Part shown: piece after piece, positions 28,054 to 36,318 of the stretch
Numbering within the stretch: position 1 is the first letter of the stretch
Layout of the letters: every line of letters starts with the position of its first letter
Assembly: GCA_027448945.1 (NCBI GenBank)
Contig: DAIDMQ010000010.1
Coordinates: 44,801 to 108,800, forward strand
DNA from: Gallionellaceae bacterium
GTDB taxonomy: Bacteria > Pseudomonadota > Gammaproteobacteria > Burkholderiales > Gallionellaceae
Reading direction: 5' to 3'
Length of the DNA: 64,000 nucleotides
Notes under the pieces: model-generated
Databases searched by the model: none
Seen by the model: the letters and a program-made list of their open reading frames with translations, nothing else
What the model was told of the DNA's origin: nothing
Program-made: the position numbers and the translations under genes

Positions 28054-29451
28054 ATGCAGACTTTCAGCAACGCAGACGCACAAATCGAGCAGATCAAGAT
28101 GCCGCCTCATTCCGTTGAGGCAGAGCAGTCTGTGTTGGGCGGGTTGTTGTTGGAGGCGAGTGCTTTGGACAAGATCATAGACCTGGTCTCTGCCGCCGAT
28201 TTCTACCGTCAGGAACATCGTTTGATCTTCCGCCAGATTGTGCGTCTGAGCGAGATGGCCAAGCCTGTTGACGTCATTACCATCGCTGAAGCGCTGGAGA
28301 ACGCAGGGGAGCTGGATAAGGTCGGCGGCCTGCCTTATTTGGGGAGTTTGGCTCAGAACGTTCCTTCGGCTGCCAACGTGCGCCGCTATGGTGAAATCGT
28401 TCGCGAGCGCTCCATCATGCGTCAGTTGGTCGAAGTGGGTACCGAGATCACCAGCAGTGCTTACAACCCGACAGGACGCGATGCCGCGCAGTTGCTGGAC
28501 GAAGCGGAGAGCAAGGTGTTTGAGATCGCCGAAGCGGGCTCCAAGGGCAAGCAAGGCTTTGTCAGTATGCCGCCCTTGTTGACCCAAGTTGTGGAGCGCA
28601 TCGAGACCTTATATGCGCGCGAGAGCAGCAGCGATGTGACGGGTACGGCAACAGGTTTTGCCGATCTGGACAAGATGACATCGGGCCTGCAACCCGGTGA
28701 TCTCATCATCGTGGCGGGCCGTCCCAGTATGGGTAAGACGGCTTTCTCTATCAATATCGCAGAGAACGTCGCACTAGAAGAAGCAACCAAGGAAAATCCA
28801 AAGCCTGTGGCGATCTTCAGTATGGAAATGGGTGGCTCTCAATTGGCCATGCGTATGCTGGGCTCGGTGGGTAAGCTTAACCAGCACGACCTCAGGACGG
28901 GCCGCCTGCAAGACGATGATTGGGGGCGATTGACTCAGGCTTTGGGCAGATTGAATGATGCGCCTATGCACATCGACGAGAGCGCAGCATTGTCCGCGCT
29001 GGAAGTGCGTGCCCGAGCACGCCGATTACATCGCACTTATGGTGGCTTGAGCCTGATTGTGCTCGACTATATCCAGTTGATGAGCTCTAACGCTGGAAAG
29101 GCGAGTGAGAATCGCGCCACGGAAATTTCAGAGATATCACGCTCGCTCAAATCGCTCGCCAAAGAGTTGCATGTGCCTGTGATAGCGCTGTCGCAGCTCA
29201 ACCGCAGTCTGGAACAGCGTCCCAACAAACGTCCGGTGATGTCGGACTTGCGCGAATCTGGCGCGATCGAGCAAGACGCCGATCTCATTTTGTTCATATA
29301 TCGCGATGAAGTTTACAACTCTGATTCTGCAGATAAAGGAAAGGCGGAGATCATCATCGGCAAACAGCGTAACGGCCCCATTGGTACGGTCGCGCTGGCC
29401 TTCCGTGGCGAGTACACACGCTTCGATAATCTGGCATCAGATAGTTATTGA
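28054..29451 (+). CDS. dnaB: Replicative DNA helicase DnaB
   Basis: Hexameric 5'-3' helicase of the replication fork. An N-terminal domain (about 15-125, PPHSVEAEQSVLGGLL) is followed by a linker and the RecA-like motor with Walker A GRPSMGKTAFS, Walker B LIVLDYIQLM and LSQLNRSLEQRP. 465 residues, with no intein or insertion. ATG at 28054. It follows rplI but lies behind the terminator, so it probably has its own promoter. Confidence 0.97.
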   Translation: MQTFSNADAQIEQIKMPPHSVEAEQSVLGGLLLEASALDKIIDLVSAADFYRQEHRLIFRQIVRLSEMAKPVDVITIAEALENAGELDKVGGLPYLGSLAQNVPSAANVRRYGEIVRERSIMRQLVEVGTEITSSAYNPTGRDAAQLLDEAESKVFEIAEAGSKGKQGFVSMPPLLTQVVERIETLYARESSSDVTGTATGFADLDKMTSGLQPGDLIIVAGRPSMGKTAFSINIAENVALEEATKENPKPVAIFSMEMGGSQLAMRMLGSVGKLNQHDLRTGRLQDDDWGRLTQALGRLNDAPMHIDESAALSALEVRARARRLHRTYGGLSLIVLDYIQLMSSNAGKASENRATEISEISRSLKSLAKELHVPVIALSQLNRSLEQRPNKRPVMSDLRESGAIEQDADLILFIYRDEVYNSDSADKGKAEIIIGKQRNGPIGTVALAFRGEYTRFDNLASDSY

Positions 29452-29469
29452 GTGTGATGATTTTTTAGT

Positions 29470-29497
29470 TTGAGGTCGGCCGAACTTCAGATACAAT
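29470..29497 (+). promoter_or_regulatory. Promoter of tRNA-Val
   Basis: TTGAGG at 29470-29475 and TACAAT at 29492-29497 with 16-base spacing, ending 13 bases before the tRNA. Confidence 0.65.
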
Positions 29498-29510
29498 GCG
29501 CGTCCTTTTT

Positions 29511-29587
29511 AGGAGCGTAGCTCAGTTGGTTAGAGCGCTTGGTCGACATCCAAGAGGTCATCAGTTCGAATCTGATCGTTCCTACCA
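29511..29587 (+). tRNA. tRNA-Val (anticodon GAC)
   Basis: A 77-base cloverleaf with encoded CCA. The acceptor stem is AGGAGCG/CGTTCCT with one G-U pair. The anticodon stem CTTGG/CCAAG encloses loop TCGACAT, so the anticodon is GAC and position 33 is C where almost all tRNAs have U. The D-arm and T-arm (TTCGAAT) look normal. Confidence 0.93.
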
Positions 29588-29594
29588 GACACAA

Positions 29595-29635
29595 AAACAA
29601 GCCTGTTCATTTCTGAACAGGCTTGTTTCATTTTT
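29595..29635. terminator. Terminator after tRNA-Val
   Basis: A perfect 15-bp stem, AAACAAGCCTGTTCA with TGAACAGGCTTGTTT, around a TTTC loop at 29610-29613, followed by CATTTTT. It can also stop the opposing CitE-like operon. Confidence 0.9.
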
Positions 29636-29651
29636 GCTGCCAAATCTGCAT

Positions 29652-30641
29652 TTATGCAAAGAATGCGGCCAGAGCATTATCAGGAATTTTCACGCCCGTT
29701 AGCTTGGCTTTTTGCAGCACTTCCCAAAAATACCGGTATGTGGCGCGGTCGTGTAATTCGCCTGCATATTGTATCGGCCCCCATTCGGCTGCCTGTGCGG
29801 CTAGCAGGATGTTGCCGGCCTCGGTGACTTCATCGTATTTGGGTTTCATTGCGTCTACGATGGACTGTATCTGAGTGGGGTAGATGCTCCACATGCGCAG
29901 GAAGCCGAATTCTTTGCGTGCGCGACTCGCGTCTGCAAAAGTCACCTCAGTGTTCTTGAGATCCAGCGTGACATTGTGTGCAGGTACCACGCCATGAGCC
30001 AAAGCAGCGGCGACAATTTCGGCCTTGGCGCGTATCAGCAAGCGATGTTCGAATTGTTCCGGACTGCGCATCGCGGAGGCGGGGATCGCGCCGTGATGTC
30101 CGCTGACAAAATCCATCAGGCCGAAATCTAATACCTGTACCCAGGGTAGGGCGGCAATCTCGTACACGTCATGCAAGGCGCCGTGTGTCTCTATCAGGAT
30201 ATGTACAGGGATGATGCGAGTGATGCCGTAGCGCTGAGTGGTGTGCTGGATATAAGCAATCATTTCGGCAGCCTGAGTCGCACGGGTGCACTTGGGGATG
30301 GTGATATAAGCCAGCAGATTGCCGGCGCCACCAACCAGGATGTCGATGTCCTGACGCCATGCCGCATGAGTGTAGTCGTGGATGCGCGCACCAGCCATAT
30401 GGTGTTTGTTTTCGGCTGAGTTGAGTACGCGGACTATCATCTCGGCGTGCTCGCGCTCTTGTCCCGCCGCCGCGCCATCCTCACAATCGCAAGTGATATC
30501 GAAGATAGGGCCTAGGCTGTCTTGCAGGGCCAAGGCTTTGAGTATCAGTTTCTCGCTGCCGGCGAAGTGTTCGCAGCTGGGGATAACGGGGAAGGGTTGC
30601 TCGCCACCGAAAAGGGCCTGATTGGGATGTATGGCTGACAT
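29652..30641 (-). CDS. HpcH/HpaI (CitE-like) CoA-ester lyase, lyase A of the mesaconyl-CoA locus
   Basis: A 329-residue TIM-barrel lyase of the CitE/malyl-CoA lyase superfamily. The metal-binding glutamate is in HILIETHGAL and the aspartate in GLMDFVSGHHG. The usual LDLEDAV segment is CDCEDGAA here. A likely reaction is reversible aldol cleavage of a malyl-CoA-type thioester. ATG at 30641 fits the family; the frame extends upstream into the hydratase gene without homology. It lies 10 bases downstream of the mesaconyl-CoA hydratase in the same operon. Exact substrate (beta-methylmalyl-, malyl- or citramalyl-CoA) cannot be told. Confidence 0.85.
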   Translation of the reverse strand: MSAIHPNQALFGGEQPFPVIPSCEHFAGSEKLILKALALQDSLGPIFDITCDCEDGAAAGQEREHAEMIVRVLNSAENKHHMAGARIHDYTHAAWRQDIDILVGGAGNLLAYITIPKCTRATQAAEMIAYIQHTTQRYGITRIIPVHILIETHGALHDVYEIAALPWVQVLDFGLMDFVSGHHGAIPASAMRSPEQFEHRLLIRAKAEIVAAALAHGVVPAHNVTLDLKNTEVTFADASRARKEFGFLRMWSIYPTQIQSIVDAMKPKYDEVTEAGNILLAAQAAEWGPIQYAGELHDRATYRYFWEVLQKAKLTGVKIPDNALAAFFA

Positions 30642-30651
30642 ATGCGTTCCT

Positions 30652-31728
30652 TTATTTGCGCGGGATGAGTACGGTGTAATCGAGATCGAGCACGATATTG
30701 GGGTGGTAGACCCGTTTGCCATTTTGCTCGATATGAGTGTCTTGCAATGCTTTGCTGGGGAGGTTCTTGAGTCCCACCATGCGCAAGCGCAAGGCACCCA
30801 GATCTTTGCGACCGGGTAGTTCCCAGTGTTCCAGTACTTCGCTCCAAGTGTAGAAAGTGTCCCCGCCGAAACTGGGATTGCAATGTGTTCCCGCATTGAT
30901 GGCAGAAATGCACAAGGCATTCTCCAGGCCATCATAGGAAAGTGCGCGGCAGATAGAAATCACGTGGCCGCCGTACATCAGACGTCGACCGAATGGCGAG
31001 CTCGCCATCATCTGCTCATCGAAATGTAAGCGTGCGTTGTTCTGGTAGAGCTTGGTCGCCAGCGTATGGTCGCTGTCGTCCACCGTCATCCCCGCAGGAT
31101 GGTCTATGCGTTCTCCAACTTGGTAGTCGTTCCACAAGCGTTGCCCGCCGGTGACTGCAGTCTCGAAGTGGCTGGCATCAAAGAAACTGGGGATGTGTAA
31201 GCGATCCACCGTGACGACTTTTGGTAGTTCCGGAATGACTGTTTCGGGCGCGGGGCGCGATAGGTCGCTTTTATGCACCATCACCCAGCGCTTCCATTCC
31301 ATCACCAGTTCTCGGTCTTGGTTATGCGTCACCGAATGCACATAGACCACACCATTGTTGCCGCTGGAATTTTGCTTGAGTCCAATCACGGTAGAGCTTG
31401 AGCTCAGCGTGTCGCCTGGATAAACGGGCGACAAGAAGCGCACATCTGCATAGCCCAGATTGGCGACCGCATTCACCGAGATGTCCGGTACGGTCTTGCC
31501 GAAGGCGATATGGAAGGCGAGCAGGTCATCCACCGTGCGGTCTTTAAAGCCCAGAGCGTGCGCGACAGGTTGGGCGCTGTGCAGGATATGGCGACTGCCA
31601 GTGAGTGCGGTATATATGGCACAGTCGCCATCGGTCACAGTGCGGGGAGTAGGGTGTTTCAATACTTGGCCGAGGTGAAAATCTTCAAAGAAGTTGCCAC
31701 GGCCTGGCTCGTGTACGGTCTTAGGCAT
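30652..31728 (-). CDS. mch: Mesaconyl-CoA hydratase (double MaoC-type)
   Basis: Hydrates mesaconyl-CoA to beta-methylmalyl-CoA (or the reverse), cytoplasmic. The 358 residues hold two hot-dog MaoC-like halves. Long stretches match my memory of the Rhodobacter enzyme: GNFFEDFHLGQ at the start, FHIAFGKTVPDIS, NLGYADVRF, VYPGDTLS, KLYQNNARLHF, YGGHVISICRALS, INAGTHCNPSFGGDT and the terminal DLDYTVLIPR. Known roles are the ethylmalonyl-CoA pathway and the 3-hydroxypropionate bicycle. ATG at 31728 overlaps the upstream lyase gene by 8 bases. No Ccr, Ecm or Mcd genes are in the window. Confidence 0.9.
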   Translation of the reverse strand: MPKTVHEPGRGNFFEDFHLGQVLKHPTPRTVTDGDCAIYTALTGSRHILHSAQPVAHALGFKDRTVDDLLAFHIAFGKTVPDISVNAVANLGYADVRFLSPVYPGDTLSSSSTVIGLKQNSSGNNGVVYVHSVTHNQDRELVMEWKRWVMVHKSDLSRPAPETVIPELPKVVTVDRLHIPSFFDASHFETAVTGGQRLWNDYQVGERIDHPAGMTVDDSDHTLATKLYQNNARLHFDEQMMASSPFGRRLMYGGHVISICRALSYDGLENALCISAINAGTHCNPSFGGDTFYTWSEVLEHWELPGRKDLGALRLRMVGLKNLPSKALQDTHIEQNGKRVYHPNIVLDLDYTVLIPRK

Positions 31729-32602
31729 AAGAGGATTCCAGTTCTTCTATCAGCGAGTTCAGGTGCAGCACTTGTTTGGCCGCGACCACATGGTGGTGTT
31801 CTATCAGTCTGTCATTGACGACCACGGTGCCGCGACCTGCCGCATTCGCTTCGGTCAGTGCGTTGATGATCTCGCTGGCATTCTTAACTTCGCTACGTTT
31901 GGGCGTATAGGCGTCGTTGGCATAAGCCAGTTGCATGGGGTGAACCAGAGACTTTCCATCAAAGCCCATGTCGCGGCCCAGGCGGCAGGCATATTCGAAA
32001 GCGCCCATGTCTTTGAAGTGACTGTTGACGCCATCTACAACTGCGCGGTCGTGGGCTCGTGCGGCGAGTATTACCATGGACAAACTGGCAAGCAGGGGCA
32101 GCCGTTCGCTAGTTACATGCGCGTGTAGTTGCGAGATCAGGTCGGAAGTCGCCATAACCATACAGGCGATGCGGTCCGAAGAACTGGCGATCTCTTCTGC
32201 ATGCAACACGGCGAGCGGGCTTTCTATCATCACCATCACCGGTACATTGTTGCCGCCTGCCGCATCTAGTTCGGCAATGGCAGCCAGCACATCGGCACGA
32301 TTTTCAATATTGGTGAATAGGATTGCATCCGCACCGATGTTGGCGACCGCCTTGATGTCATCATGTCCCCAGGGCGAGTCCAGATCATTGACGCGTATCA
32401 CCACTTCACGATTTCCATAGCCGCCCTGTTTGACTGCATCCACCACGTTCTGGCGGGAAGTCTCCTTGGCTGCGATGAGGATAGGGTCACCCAGATCCAA
32501 AATCACCGAGTCTGCATGCAGACTGCGTGCTTTGTCCAGATAGCGCGTGTTGCAGCCAGGTACATACAGCATGGAACGGCGCGGCCGAAAATACTTGTTC
32601 AT
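31721..32602 (-). CDS. CitE-like CoA-ester lyase, lyase B
   Basis: A 293-residue CitE/malyl-CoA lyase-type protein. RRSMLYVPGCNTRYLDKA is the standard CitE opening. The metal glutamate is in MIESPLAV and the aspartate in MATSDLISQL; the C-terminal GKSLVHPMQ is conserved. One oddity: the normally invariant LDLEDAV reads LDLGDPI (glutamate to glycine), so substrate binding or catalysis may differ. ATG at 32602 with AGAGGAAACACC upstream. First gene of the minus-strand operon, divergent from the GntR gene. Confidence 0.86.
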   Translation of the reverse strand: MNKYFRPRRSMLYVPGCNTRYLDKARSLHADSVILDLGDPILIAAKETSRQNVVDAVKQGGYGNREVVIRVNDLDSPWGHDDIKAVANIGADAILFTNIENRADVLAAIAELDAAGGNNVPVMVMIESPLAVLHAEEIASSSDRIACMVMATSDLISQLHAHVTSERLPLLASLSMVILAARAHDRAVVDGVNSHFKDMGAFEYACRLGRDMGFDGKSLVHPMQLAYANDAYTPKRSEVKNASEIINALTEANAAGRGTVVVNDRLIEHHHVVAAKQVLHLNSLIEELESSYA

Positions 32603-32678
32603 GGTGTTTCCTCTGTGAAAGGTCCCGATAGCGTGGCTCATTTTAGTCAGACCAAAATAGCATGTCAACTAACTTATA

Positions 32679-32690
32679 TCTTATATAAGA
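32679..32690. promoter_or_regulatory. Palindromic operator candidate for the GntR regulator
   Basis: TCTTATATAAGA is a perfect 12-bp palindrome in the middle of the 127-bp divergent intergenic region, with an additional partial copy ACTTATAT just upstream. Its size, symmetry and position fit a HutC-type GntR operator controlling both transcripts. Confidence 0.6.
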
Positions 32691-32729
32691 CACTGGACTT
32701 ATGAAATTCGGCGTGCTATAAATGCCGCC

Positions 32730-33464
32730 ATGAAAACGACATCCTCATCGCCCAGGTTTCAGCCGCTTTATCAGCAGATCAAAACTTTGATCACGCAAAG
32801 TCTGATCGCGGGAGAGTGGGCGCCGGGCGCGGCTATTCCTAGCGAAATGGAGTTGGCTGCACGCTATGGGGTCAGTCAGGGCACAGTACGCAAGGCCATA
32901 GACGAGCTGGCTGCGGAGAATATCGTGATGCGCCGTCAGGGTAAGGGGACTTTCGTCGCCACGCATTCCGAAGATATGGTCAAACTGCGCTTTCTGCGTT
33001 TGGTGGCCATGGACGGCAGCAAGGAATTGCTGGACAACCAATTGCTCAGTTGCGAACGTGTAAAAGCACCGGCGCCCACCGCCGCCGCATTGCAGATAAA
33101 GAGTGGCAGTGCCGTCATCGATATCAGGCGTCTGCTGCTGTTCAATGGCAAGCCACTGATACTAGATCGCATCATTCTGCCCGCTGCGGCGTTCAAAGGT
33201 GTGAACGATAAACAGATTCAAAGCTATAACGGCTCTATGTACCGCATGTATGAAACCGAGTTGGGCATACGCATGGTGCGTGCCGAAGAAAAATTGACGG
33301 CACTGGGCGCGGATGGGGAGGTGGCTCGGACATTGGGTCTCAAGCAGGGCACACCTTTGCTGAGCATAGAGCGTGTGTCTTATACCTATGGTGACAAACC
33401 GATGGAATGGCGATTGGGGCTTTGTCTGACCGATAGACATCATTATCTGGCGCATTTGGAGTAG
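32730..33464 (+). CDS. GntR family (HutC/UTRA) transcriptional regulator
   Basis: A 244-residue regulator. The N-terminal winged helix spans about 10-80 (YQQIKTLI, PSEMELAARYGVSQGTVRKAI, RQGKGTFV). The C-terminal UTRA ligand domain is at about 95-240 and would bind a small effector, perhaps a pathway acid or CoA ester. Divergent from the lyase/hydratase operon and upstream of a third lyase and the ligase, it most likely controls both. ATG at 32730. Confidence 0.9.
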   Translation: MKTTSSSPRFQPLYQQIKTLITQSLIAGEWAPGAAIPSEMELAARYGVSQGTVRKAIDELAAENIVMRRQGKGTFVATHSEDMVKLRFLRLVAMDGSKELLDNQLLSCERVKAPAPTAAALQIKSGSAVIDIRRLLLFNGKPLILDRIILPAAAFKGVNDKQIQSYNGSMYRMYETELGIRMVRAEEKLTALGADGEVARTLGLKQGTPLLSIERVSYTYGDKPMEWRLGLCLTDRHHYLAHLE

Positions 33465-33509
33465 CAACAGCGACCTGTGTCGTGGCGGCAATAAATATAG
33501 GAGGTGGAT

Positions 33510-34655
33510 ATGAGCACACATCACAGCGCGCACAACCGTGAAAAGAAATTTTGTAGCGATGCCAACACCGGCATGCTCGGCGGCTTGTGGCCGGGCATAC
33601 AGCTGTACTACCCGCCCGTGAAGTTCGTGCCGTCTTTGGGCAAGTATGAAGATCTGGAGATGGCGGCACAGCGTATGCAGAAGCATGCCCATCAGACCAA
33701 TGCACACACACTGATCTTCGATCTGGAAGACGGATGCAGGATGAAGGAATTGAGCCGTACTTTGCTTAGACGCGAGCTGCCTGAGTTCAAGCGTAGGAAA
33801 GAAGTCACCATCGCTATCCGCGTAAATCCTTTCCGTACCGAAGAATATGAACACGACATGGAGTTGGTCAGAGACCTTGCGGAATTCGTCGATGTGGTGA
33901 TGTTGGCCAAGGCGGGTGAGGCCTATGGCGCGCCTGAAGTGCGTGATTTGTCTAATTTTCTGGTGGGACTCAATCACGAGATATCTATACAGCCCATCAT
34001 CGAGCATCCCAAGTCGCTGAAGATTGCACCTGATTTGATGCAGTACAGCACGGTAAAACATGTGGTGTTCGGTATACACGACTTCTCAAAGGCGATGGGT
34101 ATACAGATCACACCCGAGCATTGGACCGAGGAACTGAAATACTTTCTCAATCAGATCATGTTCGAAGCGCGTATCGCGGGTAAGGGCGTCATCGGCGGGG
34201 TGGAGACATTGATCGGTTCTAGCAGCATGCCGACAGAGTTCGTCGAGCCGCATGATGTACGCAGATGGCTGGATTTGCATGGTGAGCATGAATCTCGCGT
34301 TGTCTACAAACACGCATGTCAAGAAGCCGCGATGGGACTGACGGGCAAGCAAGTCATCCATCCGGCACACATTCATCTATGCAAAGTCGCATACACCCCG
34401 TCACCCACCGACATAGATCACAAAATCCGTATATTGAAAGCCGCGATAGAGGCGAATGCCTTGTTGGGCGGCGCAATACGCCTCGACGGAGAGATGCTGG
34501 ATCCACCCATGTTCGGCAAGGCTTTGCAGACGCTGCTCAGGGCGCATTCCTTGCGTGCACTGAGTGATGGCGATACGAGATTCGCTATGCAAGTCTTGCA
34601 ACTGATGCCGGCACAAGTTGTACGTGAAAACTGGCCATATGGCGTCATCCTTTAG
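33510..34655 (+). CDS. CitE-like CoA-ester lyase, lyase C (long form)
   Basis: A 381-residue member of the HpcH/HpaI superfamily, about 60-80 residues longer than ordinary CitE. HTLIFDLEDGCRM corresponds to LDLEDAV, PIIEHPKSL carries the metal glutamate and FGIHDFSKAMG the aspartate. The C-terminal HP motif (KQVIHPAHI) is present, followed by an added helical tail. It could be the lyase of a second CoA ester, or a thioesterase like Mcl2. ATG at 33510 has AGGAGG at 33499-33504. The ligase gene follows after 8 bases. Confidence 0.83.
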   Translation: MSTHHSAHNREKKFCSDANTGMLGGLWPGIQLYYPPVKFVPSLGKYEDLEMAAQRMQKHAHQTNAHTLIFDLEDGCRMKELSRTLLRRELPEFKRRKEVTIAIRVNPFRTEEYEHDMELVRDLAEFVDVVMLAKAGEAYGAPEVRDLSNFLVGLNHEISIQPIIEHPKSLKIAPDLMQYSTVKHVVFGIHDFSKAMGIQITPEHWTEELKYFLNQIMFEARIAGKGVIGGVETLIGSSSMPTEFVEPHDVRRWLDLHGEHESRVVYKHACQEAAMGLTGKQVIHPAHIHLCKVAYTPSPTDIDHKIRILKAAIEANALLGGAIRLDGEMLDPPMFGKALQTLLRAHSLRALSDGDTRFAMQVLQLMPAQVVRENWPYGVIL

Positions 34656-34663
34656 GAGGCAGC

Positions 34664-36295
34664 ATGTCTGAATTCGCACCTTTTGCACCTTGGCATTGGC
34701 AAGTGCCGGAATATTTCAATATCGGTGTCGCTTGCAGCGATGCACATCTGGGCACGCCTGCCGCCGACAGAATCGCGATGATCGTTGAAGATGATGTACT
34801 GGGCACTTCGCAGATCAGCTATGCGCAATTGGCTGAGCGGACCAGCCGATTCGCGCAACTTTTACGTGAGCTGGGGGTGGGACTTGGTGAGCGTGTGTTG
34901 ATACGTTTGCCCAATTGTCTCGACTATCCAGGCGCATTTTTGGGAACGATGAAACGTGGTGCGATAGCGGTACCTACTTCCACATTGTTGACAGCGGAGG
35001 AAGTTGCCTATCTGGCTAAGGACTCCGGTGCATCGGTGTTGGTAACAGACAAGGTGGCATGGGCCACACTCAAAGATCATTTGCAGGGTGCGCAGAGTTT
35101 GCGCCATGTCTTGCTCGGCGGGGCGGGTGAGGTCGGCAAGGTGGCGGGTTTGAATGTCTTGGATTTGGAAGAGACACTGAGTTCGATTAATCAATACGAG
35201 CAAGCACATATCACGCGTGGCGAAGATCCTGCCTATCTGGTTTACACCTCTGGCACCACGGGTTATCCCAAGGGCGTGTTGCATGCGCATAGAGCGATGA
35301 TAGGTCGTACACCTGCCTCCACCTATTGGTTCGACTTTGCGCCCGAGGGCGACCGCATCATGCATTCTGGCAAGTTCAACTGGACCTATGTGTTGGGATC
35401 AGGCCTGATGGATCCACTATTCCTGGGCAAGACCATCATCGTGCACGAGGGTAAGAACGATGCGAACACTTGGCCGCGCTTGATTAAGAAACATTCCGCC
35501 ACCATCTTCGTCGGCGTGCCCACCATCTATAGACAGATCGTGCAAAAGAGTAGTTTTACCAAAGCCGATGTGCCCAGCTTGAGGCATTGCATGAGTGCGG
35601 GTGAGCACCTCTCGGATGAGGTGTTGAGCCAATGGCGCGAGCGTTTCGGGGTGGATATCTACGAAGCAGTTGGTATGTCAGAGTTCTCCTACTATCTGTG
35701 CCAAACCAAGTCGCGACCCATACGTGCGGGATCGGCCGGCTTTCCTCAACCTGGACACCGGATACAACTTCTGGACCCCGAAACTTTGCAGCCAGTTGCG
35801 CCAGGCGAGGAGGGCATGATCTCGGTTCCAAAAGACGACCCCGGTTTGTTTTTGGAATATTGGAATCTGCCCGAGGAGACAGCCAGGCATGTGCACGATG
35901 GCTGGTTCTTCACTGGCGATTATGCGCGCTACGATAAAGATGGCTATATCTGGTTCTTGGGACGCAAGGACGACATCATCAAGAGTTTTGGCTACCGTGT
36001 TTCACCGTATGAGATTGAGCGGGTATTGAAGTCGCATCCCGCGGTCGCGGACTGTGCTTCTGTTGGTGAAGAATTAGAAAAAGACAAGGTGCTGGTGGTG
36101 GCTTATATCATTCTGCACCCGGGTAGCACTAGCACGGCAGATGATCTCTTGCTGTTCGGTCGTGAACATCTGGCGGCGTACAAAGCACCTAAGACGGTCT
36201 ATCTGGTCAAGGATTTTCCTCGCACCAAGAATGGCAAGATTCTGCGTCGCGACGTTAAGCCTGCATCCGCTATCGCCAAGTCCACCCTGAGGTGA
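34664..36295 (+). CDS. AMP-forming acyl-CoA synthetase
   Basis: Activates a carboxylic acid to its CoA ester through an acyl-adenylate. The 543-residue protein has the ANL domain order: P-loop YTSGTTGYPKGVLH (about 195-208), the A5-type YEAVGMSEF, the hinge and ribose motif TGDYARYDKDGY, and the C-terminal catalytic lysine in KNGKILRRD. It looks closest to benzoate-/acyl-CoA ligases of the medium-chain or aromatic type, but context suggests a branched C4-C5 dicarboxylate such as mesaconate or itaconate. ATG at 34664 with AGGAGG upstream. Confidence 0.9.
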   Translation: MSEFAPFAPWHWQVPEYFNIGVACSDAHLGTPAADRIAMIVEDDVLGTSQISYAQLAERTSRFAQLLRELGVGLGERVLIRLPNCLDYPGAFLGTMKRGAIAVPTSTLLTAEEVAYLAKDSGASVLVTDKVAWATLKDHLQGAQSLRHVLLGGAGEVGKVAGLNVLDLEETLSSINQYEQAHITRGEDPAYLVYTSGTTGYPKGVLHAHRAMIGRTPASTYWFDFAPEGDRIMHSGKFNWTYVLGSGLMDPLFLGKTIIVHEGKNDANTWPRLIKKHSATIFVGVPTIYRQIVQKSSFTKADVPSLRHCMSAGEHLSDEVLSQWRERFGVDIYEAVGMSEFSYYLCQTKSRPIRAGSAGFPQPGHRIQLLDPETLQPVAPGEEGMISVPKDDPGLFLEYWNLPEETARHVHDGWFFTGDYARYDKDGYIWFLGRKDDIIKSFGYRVSPYEIERVLKSHPAVADCASVGEELEKDKVLVVAYIILHPGSTSTADDLLLFGREHLAAYKAPKTVYLVKDFPRTKNGKILRRDVKPASAIAKSTLR

Positions 36296-36318
36296 TTGGG
36301 GAGAGTAGGTCTCGGTGT

